NCBI GenBank assembly: GCA_016789485.1
Contig: JAEURE010000014.1
Span: 1 to 10,106, forward strand
Reading direction: 5' to 3'
Source of the DNA: Anaerolineales bacterium
GTDB lineage: Bacteria; Chloroflexota; Anaerolineae; Anaerolineales; Villigracilaceae
DNA length: 10,106 bases
The notes under the pieces were generated by a model. It saw nothing but the letters and a program-made list of their open reading frames with translations. It was not told the DNA's origin and searched no databases. A program made the position numbers and the translations under genes. Of this stretch, positions 1 to 6,051 are shown in pieces; the first letter of the stretch is position 1, and every line of letters begins with the position of its first letter.

Positions 1-74
1 CCGGCCAACTGGACCGTCGACTCGGCGTTGCCGCTGGCATCCTTCTTGCCGCCATTGAAGGACGACAAAGCTAG
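1..74 (+). CDS. Possible 3' end of an unidentified upstream gene (partial)
   Basis: Reading from base 3, the plus strand is open for 23 codons and ends with two adjacent TAG stops (72-77). The predicted tail is rich in Ala, Leu and Gly (LGVAAGILLAAIEGRQS), like a C-terminal helix. It is too short to assign a family. The minus strand offers a rival reading: an ATG at 95-93 preceded by AGAGGAAAG opens a frame to the window edge (MRAEVNLLALSS...) with GC-rich third codon positions. I slightly favour the plus-strand tail because a divergent layout would leave no room for promoters: 95-140 is wholly occupied by an inverted repeat. Neither reading is secure. Confidence 0.3.
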   Translation, partial: GQLDRRLGVAAGILLAAIEGRQS

Positions 75-94
75 TAGATTCACTTCAGCCCTCA

Positions 95-140
95 TCTTTC
101 TTCTTTCCTCTTTGTCGTGGAGAAGAGGAAAGAAGAAAGA
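95..140. repeat. Perfect 18-bp inverted repeat covering a ribosome binding site
   Basis: The arms 95-112 (TCTTTCTTCTTTCCTCTT) and 123-140 (AAGAGGAAAGAAGAAAGA) are exact reverse complements around a 10-base loop. One arm is all pyrimidine and the other all purine. No T-run follows on either strand, so it is not a standard intrinsic terminator. The right arm carries the only Shine-Dalgarno-like bases before the ATG at 148, so the hairpin would hide them in the mRNA. Confidence 0.75.
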
Positions 141-147
141 AAATAAA

Positions 148-576
148 ATGCCCAACACTCCCCTTTTTGCCGGACTTGTAATTGATGAAGCGGGCCACCC
201 TGCCGAGTCCGCTTTTATTGGAAGCGAACCCGCCTACGTAGTGGACGATGACGGCTTCAAACGCCATATCCCCGCCGAGCAGGTGGACCGTGCCGTGCTG
301 GCTCAAATGGCTGAAATGATGAAAGGCAGCGAAGACCTTATCTCCGAGCAGACCGCAAAAATGCTCGGGCAGGAAGACCCTTTCTCAAAAGCCATCATCG
401 AACAGCAACTGAAAAACATAGACAAGCAGTTCGACGCCCTCATGCAAAACGGCATCCCCGAAGACATGCGCGCCTATCTCGGGATGATGGGTTTCAAAGT
501 GGTCATCAATTACCATGGTGAGATCGTACGGGTGGAACAGCCTGGCAGCGCAGGCGGTGATGAAGGTGAAGAATAA
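148..576 (+). CDS. Conserved-looking hypothetical protein, 142 aa
   Basis: I do not recognise this family and assign no function. The protein is small, soluble and acidic, with no signal peptide or membrane segment. The N-terminal part (about residues 5-45, with AYVVDDDGFKRHI) looks like short beta strands. Residues 45-105 look helical and charged. A last strand pair (about 113-131, FKVVINYHGEIVRVEQ) precedes an acidic Gly-rich tail. The ATG at 148 is chosen because AGAGGAAAG/AGAAAG lies just upstream; the frame is also open back to the window edge, but those codons read through the inverted repeat and are low in complexity. The gene ends 4 bases before a strong terminator and converges on a methyltransferase gene, so it is probably the last gene of its transcript. 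Its position two genes before nusA, where rimP would be usual, is notable, but it does not resemble RimP. Confidence 0.75.
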   Translation: MPNTPLFAGLVIDEAGHPAESAFIGSEPAYVVDDDGFKRHIPAEQVDRAVLAQMAEMMKGSEDLISEQTAKMLGQEDPFSKAIIEQQLKNIDKQFDALMQNGIPEDMRAYLGMMGFKVVINYHGEIVRVEQPGSAGGDEGEE

Positions 577-579
577 AAC

Positions 580-615
580 AAAACTCCGAGGTCTAAAAGA
601 CCTCGGAGTTTTTTT
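580..615. terminator. Bidirectional intrinsic terminator
   Basis: The arms ACTCCGAGGTC (583-593) and GACCTCGGAGT (599-609) form a perfect 11-bp stem with a TAAAA loop. A run of seven T (609-615) follows on the plus strand, and flanking A residues (580-583) give a shorter T-rich tract on the minus strand. It sits between converging genes and should end both transcripts. The stop codon of the minus-strand gene (TAA, 616-614) lies within the T-run. Confidence 0.93.
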
Positions 616-1348
616 ATACCTTCTCCACCACCCAAAAATGGGACAAGCCAAATACCTTCAGCGGCGTGGCTTCTAGAAATTGCAACATTGCACGCAAGAA
701 TTTTCCCAACGATCCAAACCTAGCAATGATATTGTCGTACGCGCCGAAGATGACTGTACGCTCGATAAATTTCACGGGCAGACCGTCAAATAATTTTTGC
801 ATATCGCGCCGCGAATACACACGCACATGCGGAGCAAGTTTGTCGCGCAGGGCGTGCGGAAGATAATTCACGAAGAGCTTGTTGCCAAAATAATATTTCC
901 CCTTCCAAAAAATCCCGTGCGTTTCAAAAGGATAGCCGCGGTTCGGGCAAAAGATGACCGCGCGCCCGCCTACCCGCAGCACACGCACCATCTCTTCAAT
1001 CGCGGAGCGGTCACTCTGCACGTGTTCGATCACTTCATGGCTGAGAATCAGGTCAACGGTCGAAGCGGGAAGCGGGATGGATTCCCCTGCAGCGTTGAAT
1101 ATTTTATCGGAATTGACTCGCGCTTCACGCGCCCGCTCAAAGTCATATTCCAAACCGATCACATCCGCGCCGAGGACGGATAGCTTTTCTACATACATTC
1201 CCACCCCGCAGCCGTTTTCAAGCACTCGCCCATGAATGCGTTCTCCTGCAAAACGTACAATCATATCGAGGCGGCGTTGTTGCCCATCACGCCACACATA
1301 GGAAGGTTCTCCGCGCAGCGCGGCTTTTTGCATATCTCTTTCATTCAT
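614..1348 (-). CDS. Class I SAM-dependent methyltransferase
   Basis: This is a predicted cytosolic methyltransferase of the Methyltransf_11 / UbiE-like type; the substrate cannot be told from the sequence. With the start at 1348 it has 244 residues. Motif I, which binds SAM, is VLENGCGVG (about 42-50), with Asn where Asp is more common before GCG. The acidic residue after strand 2 appears in IGLEYD, motif II-like residues in LILSHEVIEHV, and motif III in VLRVGGRAVIFCPN. The C-terminal third (from HGIFWKGKYYFGN) is specific and probably forms the acceptor site. A GTG at 1375 would add nine residues, but a perfect TATAAT (minus strand, 1361-1356) lies inside that extension. Transcription would then begin near the ATG at 1348, which suggests a leaderless mRNA. 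It is divergent from nusA and converges on the 142-aa gene. Confidence 0.85.
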   Translation of the reverse strand: MNERDMQKAALRGEPSYVWRDGQQRRLDMIVRFAGERIHGRVLENGCGVGMYVEKLSVLGADVIGLEYDFERAREARVNSDKIFNAAGESIPLPASTVDLILSHEVIEHVQSDRSAIEEMVRVLRVGGRAVIFCPNRGYPFETHGIFWKGKYYFGNKLFVNYLPHALRDKLAPHVRVYSRRDMQKLFDGLPVKFIERTVIFGAYDNIIARFGSLGKFLRAMLQFLEATPLKVFGLSHFWVVEKV

Positions 1349-1355
1349 ATTCAAG

Positions 1356-1361
1356 ATTATA
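1356..1361 (-). promoter_or_regulatory. -10 element for the methyltransferase gene
   Basis: A perfect TATAAT reads on the minus strand from 1361 to 1356. The ATG at 1348 lies about where transcription should begin. The expected -35 region (about 1379-1384) has no good match to TTGACA. Confidence 0.5.
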
Positions 1362-1363
1362 CC

Positions 1364-1392
1364 TTGCGCCTTCACTCTCTCTATGCTAAAAT
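1364..1392 (+). promoter_or_regulatory. Candidate sigma-70 promoter of the nusA operon
   Basis: TTGCGC (1364-1369), a 17-base spacer and TAAAAT (1387-1392) form a plausible promoter. The bases TGC directly before the -10 give an extended -10 motif. The -10 sits in a 14-bp palindrome, GCTAAAATTTTAGC (1385-1398). Transcription should begin near 1399, giving a leader of about 85 bases. The -35 almost abuts the methyltransferase -10 (1356-1361), so the two promoters interleave. Confidence 0.55.
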
Positions 1393-1428
1393 TTTAGCTG
1401 TAAGGACAACCCAATAGAGAAGACGCCG

Positions 1429-1451
1429 AGAAGTGGGTAGCCCCCACTTCT
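1429..1451 (+). promoter_or_regulatory. Hairpin in the nusA leader
   Basis: AGAAGTGGG (1429-1437) and CCCACTTCT (1443-1451) form a perfect 9-bp stem with a 5-base loop. No T-run follows, so it is not a typical terminator. It lies about 20 bases before the nusA Shine-Dalgarno sequence (GGAG, 1473-1476). Known nusA leaders in other bacteria carry control structures, but this one is not a family I can name. Confidence 0.5.
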
Positions 1452-1484
1452 TCGCTTGTTAAATAGGAGTATGGAGCAGGTAGC

Positions 1485-3359
1485 ATGGCAAAAAACGATT
1501 TCGCATTAGCTTTCAATGAAGTGCTTGAGGAAAAACAATTAGCCAAGGATATTGTCGTTTCAGCAATTGAATCGGCGATGGTATCCGCGTATCGACGCGC
1601 GGTAGGCGCATCCACAGCACAGCACGTGGAAGCAAAATTGGACCCTGAGACCGGGTTCGTCACTGTCTATGCCGAGAAGGAAGTAGTGGAAGACAGTGTC
1701 ATTGACGCGCGCACCGAAGTGCTTTTGGACGAGGCTCGCAAGGTCAACCCTGAAGTGCAGCCCGGTGACATGCTCGTTGTTGAATCGACCCCCGCAGACT
1801 TCGGTCGCGTGGCGGCTCAGACGGCACGTCAGGTCATTCAACAGCGCATCCGCGAGGCGGAACGTTCCAATCAAATGCAATATTACGAGCGTCAGGTCGG
1901 CGAGATCGTTTCAGGTTTGGTACAGGCGATCAATGCACAAGGTGTCACCATCGGTTTGGATATGAAAGCCGAAGGTGTAATGCCGAACAACCAGAAGATT
2001 CCCGGTGAGCGTTTGAAATTGCATGACCGCGTCCGTGCGGTGGTCATGGAAGTGAAGGATGGCACACGCGGTCCGCAGATCGTTCTTTCCCGTGCCCATC
2101 GCAACTTCCTGCGCCGTTTGCTGGAGAACGAAGTCCCTGAAATTTATCACGGCATCGTGGAGATCCGCGCAATCTCACGCGAGCCCGGCGCACGCGCAAA
2201 AGTGGCTGTCTCTGCCACACAACCAGGGATTGACCCTGTAGGCGCTTGTGTAGGCATCAAGGGCGTTCGTATTCAAGCCATCGTGAAGGAATTACACGAC
2301 GAAAAGATAGATATCATCCAATGGGATCAAGACCCCATCGTTTATATTTCCAAGGCTATCAGCCCGGCCCGCGTAAACGGCGTGTATCTGGTGGATAATG
2401 AAGGTGCGCGCACTGCCACAGTTGTGGTGGGCGAAGATCAACTCAGCCTCGCCATTGGGCGAGATGGACAGAACGCCCGTCTTGCTGCGAAGTTGACCGG
2501 TTGGCGCATCGATATCAAGTCTCTCAGCGAAGCAGCAGGTGACTCACTCCATAAGTTAGAAGGAGATGAATCTCTTGCGGCAATGCTGCCTGCGGTCGTA
2601 GAACAAATTCCGCAAATCCAGGAAATCCTCGCAAAGAAGGCGGAAAACCGCCCGATCACTCCCGAGGAATATACGGCTCTCGGTCAATTCGTGGATCGTG
2701 TGGAACGCCGCACGATCCAGATCAAGGAAGAGGCTGCCCGCGAAGTGGAAGAACGCACATCCACAGCACGCGCGGAAATTCCAGCTGCCGCCTTCAACAC
2801 GCCTCTTGATCAGTCGGGCATTAAGGAACATATCTTCAATATCCTTGTCGAAGCTGGCTTCGAAAATGTCGGCGACTTGATGTTTGCAATGAAGACGGAT
2901 GCAAATAAGGTGCTTGGACTGGCTGGCATTGGCTCCAAGGCTATTCAGAATATTGAAGAAGCATTGGGCGCTTTGTCCTTCCCTGAACCTGAGCCCGCAC
3001 CGGAAGCCATTCAGGTTGAAGAACCTGTTGTTGCTGAAGCACCGGTAGTGGTGGAACCTGTTGGGGTGGAGGAACTGCCTGCAACGAAGAAAGCAGCCGA
3101 AGGCAAGAAAGAAGCGAAGAAAGTCGTCGAAGAAGAGGAAGACGAGAACGCCAAGGATGGCGTCTCACTCGATGAACTGTTCAAAATGAAGCCTGAAATC
3201 TTCCAGACCCCGGCCGTCGAAGATGAATCTGACGACAAGAAAAAGGGCAAGAAGGTCAAGAAAAAGGGCGTGGCATTAGAGTTTGACGAAGATCTCGGCA
3301 CGGTGGTTGGCCGCAAGAAACACAAACGCGGCGACGATGCCGGCGGCGAGGATTGGTAG
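1485..3359 (+). CDS. nusA: Transcription termination/antitermination factor NusA, with a long C-terminal tail
   Basis: NusA binds RNA polymerase and nascent RNA and influences pausing, termination and antitermination. The order of parts is: N-terminal RNA-polymerase-binding domain (about 1-130); S1 domain (136-200); KH1 (about 205-277) with loop GIKG (257-260) in DPVGACVGIKG, where PRG is more usual; and KH2 (about 278-345) with GRDG (325-328) in the near-invariant SLAIGRDGQNARLAAKLTGW. A linker follows, with helices at 391-430, then a helix-hairpin-helix-like unit (about 440-497, LGLAGIGSKAIQNIEEAL). The last 124 residues form an acidic and Lys-rich low-complexity tail with two ordered-looking islands, SLDELFKMKPEIF and VALEFDEDLGTVVGRKKHKRG. 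At 624 residues it is much longer than E. coli NusA (495) or typical Gram-positive NusA (about 350-400). The start has GGAG at a spacing of 8. It is the first gene of the operon here. Confidence 0.97.
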   Translation: MAKNDFALAFNEVLEEKQLAKDIVVSAIESAMVSAYRRAVGASTAQHVEAKLDPETGFVTVYAEKEVVEDSVIDARTEVLLDEARKVNPEVQPGDMLVVESTPADFGRVAAQTARQVIQQRIREAERSNQMQYYERQVGEIVSGLVQAINAQGVTIGLDMKAEGVMPNNQKIPGERLKLHDRVRAVVMEVKDGTRGPQIVLSRAHRNFLRRLLENEVPEIYHGIVEIRAISREPGARAKVAVSATQPGIDPVGACVGIKGVRIQAIVKELHDEKIDIIQWDQDPIVYISKAISPARVNGVYLVDNEGARTATVVVGEDQLSLAIGRDGQNARLAAKLTGWRIDIKSLSEAAGDSLHKLEGDESLAAMLPAVVEQIPQIQEILAKKAENRPITPEEYTALGQFVDRVERRTIQIKEEAAREVEERTSTARAEIPAAAFNTPLDQSGIKEHIFNILVEAGFENVGDLMFAMKTDANKVLGLAGIGSKAIQNIEEALGALSFPEPEPAPEAIQVEEPVVAEAPVVVEPVGVEELPATKKAAEGKKEAKKVVEEEEDENAKDGVSLDELFKMKPEIFQTPAVEDESDDKKKGKKVKKKGVALEFDEDLGTVVGRKKHKRGDDAGGEDW

Positions 3360-3369
3360 AAATTTTAAT

Positions 3370-3392
3370 CCCTCCTCCATTTTGGAGGAGGG
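3370..3392 (+). promoter_or_regulatory. Hairpin masking the ylxR Shine-Dalgarno sequence
   Basis: CCCTCCTCC (3370-3378) and GGAGGAGGG (3384-3392) pair perfectly over 9 bp with loop ATTTT. The right arm is the ribosome binding site of ylxR. The left arm begins 11 bases after the nusA stop codon, so a ribosome ending nusA would cover part of it. This suggests translational coupling of ylxR to nusA (inference). Confidence 0.65.
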
Positions 3393-3405
3393 GGATGAAT
3401 CGAAG

Positions 3406-3720
3406 GTGAAGAAAAAACCTGTCCAACGTGTAAAGCATGTGCCCCAACGCACTTGTGTGGGATGCCGCGAAGTGTTGCCCAAAAGGCAAATGCTGCGGAT
3501 TGTGCGTACCGCCGAAGGGGTGCGCGTGGATCTGACCGGTAAACTGGCTGGCAGGGGCGCATATCTACACGACCGTCGCGAATGCTGGGTGCGCGGTTTA
3601 AGGGGGGCTTTAGCTCATGCACTTAAAGCAGAGCTCACTGCAGAAGACCGCAGTGAATTGGAAAATTTTATGGATACATTGCCACAGGATCAGGTTGATC
3701 CTGTGGAGACCAACAAGTAA
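3406..3720 (+). CDS. ylxR: YlxR family RNA-binding protein (DUF448)
   Basis: YlxR is a small, basic, probable RNA-binding protein often encoded between nusA and infB; its exact role is not settled. The family signature is present near the N-terminus: PQRTCVGCREVLPKRQMLRIVR, then DLTGKLAGRGAYLH and ECW, with a helical C-terminus. The chosen GTG gives 104 residues (reading KKKPVQRVKHVPQRTCVGC after the start), which fits the family's short N-terminus. An open frame extends back into nusA, but no good start is there. The start is odd. The strong SD (GGAGGAGG, 3384-3391) is better spaced for an ATG at 3395 that encodes only four residues (MNRR) before a TGA overlapping the ylxR GTG. YlxR may therefore be made by reinitiation. 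The gap to infB is 103 bases. Confidence 0.93.
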   Translation: MKKKPVQRVKHVPQRTCVGCREVLPKRQMLRIVRTAEGVRVDLTGKLAGRGAYLHDRRECWVRGLRGALAHALKAELTAEDRSELENFMDTLPQDQVDPVETNK

Positions 3721-3823
3721 CAGCATGTGAACGATTAGCCACTCGCTGACAGGCTCCTTGTTGGAACGCAGAAGTATATGGATTTTGAAAGATTGAATCC
3801 ATCATTCGAGAAGGAGGTGGCCT

Positions 3824-5596
3824 ATGAGCAGCAACGGTAACAAGATTGAATTACCCGCCAGCATCGTGATCCGCGATCTGGCGCAAAAGATCGAAAAAAG
3901 CCCTATTGACCTGATCAAAAAATTGATGACCAATGGTGTAATGGCAACCATTAACCAGACTGTGGATTTTGACACAGCGGCGATTGTGGTTGGCGAATAC
4001 GGATTCGAGGCGGTGCTTGAAGCCTCAGAGGAAGATGCCGCAAAAGAGGAAACGGGTGAGGTTCCGCTCTGGCGTCAGATGATCGCCGGGGAAGACAGCT
4101 CACAGTTAAAGCCGCGCGCTCCCGTCGTGACAATCCTTGGGCATGTGGACCACGGCAAGACAAGTTTGTTGGATGCGATCCGTTCCACGGAAGTGGCTGC
4201 GGGCGAAGCAGGCGGCATTACCCAGCACATTGGCGCATATCAAGTTGAGAAGAAGGGACGTCTGATCACCTTCCTCGACACCCCCGGCCATGCCGCATTC
4301 ACGCAGATGCGCGCACGCGGCGCACAAGGCGCAGATATTGTTGTGCTTGTCGTTGCAGCGGATGACGGCGTGATGCCCCAAACAAAAGAAGCAATTGCCC
4401 ATGCAAAGGCAGCGCGTGTGCCGATCATGGTTGCATTGAATAAGATCGACAAGCCGAATGCAAACCCCGACCGTGTGAAACAGCAGCTTGCGGAAATGGA
4501 ACTCGTCCCTGACGACTGGGGCGGCAACACCATGGTTGTCCCTGTTTCTGCAAAACAAAAACAGGGCATTGAAGACCTGCTCGAAGGCATTCTGCTTGTG
4601 GCAGACAGCAACGACATCAAAGCCAATCCCAATGGAAAAGTCATTGGCACGGTCATCGAAGCCGAACTGGATAAATCCAAAGGTGTGCTGGCAACCCTTC
4701 TCGTTCAAAACGGCACACTCGAATCTGGCGACAATGTTGTAGCTGGCATCGCCCACGGAAAATTACGTGCGATCACAGATTACAAAGGCAAGCCGATCAA
4801 GAAAGCGGGTCCTTCCACGCCGGTAGCTGTCATGGGACTTAGTGATGTTCCCTCCGCTGGGGATATTTTCCAGGTTGTGAAAACGGACAAAGAAGCGCGC
4901 GCCATCGTACAAGAACGCCTGGAAGCGATCAAGACACAGGCTCAGTCGCGTAAGAAAGTCTCATTGGAAGACTTGTTCGCAAACGTTCAGGCAGGTGAGG
5001 CGAAGGAACTTAATCTCATTGTCAAAGCGGATGTACAGGGATCGCTCGAACCCATTGTCACAGAGTTGAACAAACTTGGCGAAGGGGAGATCGGGCTGCA
5101 CATCCTCCACGCAGAAACAGGCAATATTGGAAATAACGATGTGATGCTTGCATCTGCGTCAAAAGCGATTATCATCGGCTTTAACGTCCAAGCAGATGTG
5201 GATGCCCGCCGTATGGCTGAAAAAGAAGGCGTGGACTTGCGCCTGTACGAGATCATCTACCGCATGACCGAGGATATCGAGAAAGCCCTCAAAGGTATGC
5301 TCGAACCCAAGCTTGTGGAAAAGACCCTTGGCCGTGCCCAGGTTTTGCAGGTGTTTACCGCTTCGAAATTTGGACGAGTGGCAGGCTGCAAAGTTACAGA
5401 CGGCGAACTCAGGCGCGGTGCGAAAGTACGTCTCTACCGCGGCACGGATATTGTGTACGAAGGCGATCTCTCTTCACTGCGTCATGAAAAAGAAGACGTC
5501 AAAGAGATCCGCCAGGGATTTGAATGCGGCGTAGGCTTCAAAAGCTTCAACGACATTCAACCGGGCGACATGCTGGTTTGTTATATCGTAGAATAA
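3824..5596 (+). CDS. infB: Translation initiation factor IF2, short form
   Basis: IF2 is the GTPase that brings initiator tRNA to the 30S subunit and promotes joining of the 50S subunit. The 590-residue protein begins with a single IF2N domain (about 6-57) and a short acidic linker, then the GTPase domain: G1 GHVDHGKT (106-113), G2 [11 protein letters not shown] (131-141), G3 DTPGH (152-156), G4 NKID (206-209), G5 SAK (242-244). Domain II follows (about 265-355), then domain III ([11 protein letters not shown], from 401) and the tRNA-binding C-terminal domain ending [18 protein letters not shown]. It lacks the long N-terminal extension of E. coli IF2 (890 aa). The domain III loop reads [12 protein letters not shown], where GVGAI-like residues are usual. 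The SD AAGGAGGTGG (3811-3820) is near perfect. CTCCTT at 3754-3759 could pair with it, and ATGGATT/AATCCAT (3778-3784, 3796-3802) makes a weak hairpin upstream. No ylxQ is found before it. Confidence 0.98.
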   Translation: MSSNGNKIELPASIVIRDLAQKIEKSPIDLIKKLMTNGVMATINQTVDFDTAAIVVGEYGFEAVLEASEEDAAKEETGEVPLWRQMIAGEDSSQLKPRAPVVTILGHVDHGKTSLLDAIRSTEVAAGEAGGITQHIGAYQVEKKGRLITFLDTPGHAAFTQMRARGAQGADIVVLVVAADDGVMPQTKEAIAHAKAARVPIMVALNKIDKPNANPDRVKQQLAEMELVPDDWGGNTMVVPVSAKQKQGIEDLLEGILLVADSNDIKANPNGKVIGTVIEAELDKSKGVLATLLVQNGTLESGDNVVAGIAHGKLRAITDYKGKPIKKAGPSTPVAVMGLSDVPSAGDIFQVVKTDKEARAIVQERLEAIKTQAQSRKKVSLEDLFANVQAGEAKELNLIVKADVQGSLEPIVTELNKLGEGEIGLHILHAETGNIGNNDVMLASASKAIIIGFNVQADVDARRMAEKEGVDLRLYEIIYRMTEDIEKALKGMLEPKLVEKTLGRAQVLQVFTASKFGRVAGCKVTDGELRRGAKVRLYRGTDIVYEGDLSSLRHEKEDVKEIRQGFECGVGFKSFNDIQPGDMLVCYIVE

Positions 5597-5603
5597 AAGG
5601 TAA

Positions 5604-5627
5604 AGGGGCAGAGTCATCTCTGTCCCT
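5604..5627 (+). promoter_or_regulatory. Hairpin between infB and rbfA
   Basis: AGGGGCAGAG (5604-5613) and CTCTGTCCCT (5618-5627) form a 10-bp stem with one G-U pair and a TCAT loop. No T-run follows, so termination is unlikely. No Shine-Dalgarno sequence lies between it and the rbfA start. Folding would place the upstream AAAAGG (5595-5600) about 11 unpaired bases from the ATG at 5636. Confidence 0.6.
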
Positions 5628-5635
5628 AATTGATT

Positions 5636-5986
5636 ATGCCATCAGGAATTCGGTTACAACGCATTGCAGATCGTGTAAAACAGGAACTTGCAGAGATGCT
5701 CATCCGCGAGGTGAGTGACCCGCGCCTGAAACAGATCTTTGTGACAGACGTAAAGATAGACAGGGAACTTGCCTTTGCAGATGTCTATGTTTCGGCTGTG
5801 GAAGGTGCATCCCGTGCACCGGAAGTTCTCGCCGGACTTGAATCCGCTTCCGGGTTTATGCGGCGCGCACTCTCCGCAAGAGTGGAAGTCCGCGCATTTC
5901 CCAAACTAAGATTCCATTGGGACCCAACCCCGGAACATGCAGACCATATCGAAAAGATATTGTCAGGGTTAAGAGAAAAGAAATAG
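5636..5986 (+). CDS. rbfA: Ribosome-binding factor A
   Basis: RbfA binds the immature 30S subunit and assists maturation of the 16S rRNA 5' end; it is also linked to cold adaptation. The 116-residue protein has the usual size and a single KH-like fold: helix IRLQRIADRVKQELAEMLI (5-23), DPRLKQIFVTDVKIDRELAFADVYVSA as the first strands, ASGFMRRALSARVEVRAFPKL, and the conserved end LRFHWDPTPEHADHIEKIL. The ATG at 5636 is chosen; a TTG six bases upstream is possible. Neither has a Shine-Dalgarno sequence at normal distance, which is unusual here, and a hairpin fills the 39-base gap after infB. Position after infB is the common bacterial order. Confidence 0.95.
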   Translation: MPSGIRLQRIADRVKQELAEMLIREVSDPRLKQIFVTDVKIDRELAFADVYVSAVEGASRAPEVLAGLESASGFMRRALSARVEVRAFPKLRFHWDPTPEHADHIEKILSGLREKK

Positions 5987-5987
5987 A

Positions 5988-6029
5988 ATATGTCATTACG
6001 ATGGCTCTTTTGTCTTCGTAGTGACATAT
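5988..6029. repeat. Short palindromic repeat, degenerate copy of the TGTCATTGCGA family
   Basis: ATATGTCATTACGA (5988-6001) and TCGTAGTGACATAT (6016-6029) pair over 14 bp with one G-U pair and a 14-base loop. The ends match the larger element at 8021-8109 (ATGTCATTGCGAGG), differing by A for G in the core and lacking the inner stem. It starts one base after the rbfA stop codon and ends 7 bases before the nrnA SD. Confidence 0.65.
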
Positions 6030-6051
6030 AAATTTTGGAGGATTGGAAATA

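Noticed and set aside
28..147. N-terminal extension of the 142-aa protein
   Set aside because: The added codons read through the inverted repeat, are low in complexity (FLLSSLSWRRGKKK), and the start at 28 has no SD; the ATG at 148 has purine-rich SD-like bases.
797..1183. 128-codon plus-strand open frame inside the methyltransferase gene
   Set aside because: The opposite strand carries clear SAM-binding motifs; this frame has none.
1393..1484. tRNA gene in the nusA leader, as in E. coli (metY)
   Set aside because: No cloverleaf, T-loop sequence or CCA end can be built; only one hairpin is visible.
3283..3405. Longer ylxR start inside nusA
   Set aside because: It overlaps the nusA 3' end and its codons simply read nusA in another frame; YlxR proteins start shortly before the RTCVGC motif.
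4106..4756. 216-codon minus-strand open frame inside infB
   Set aside because: It lies wholly opposite the conserved GTPase region of IF2; its predicted protein has no recognisable motif and looks like a shadow frame.
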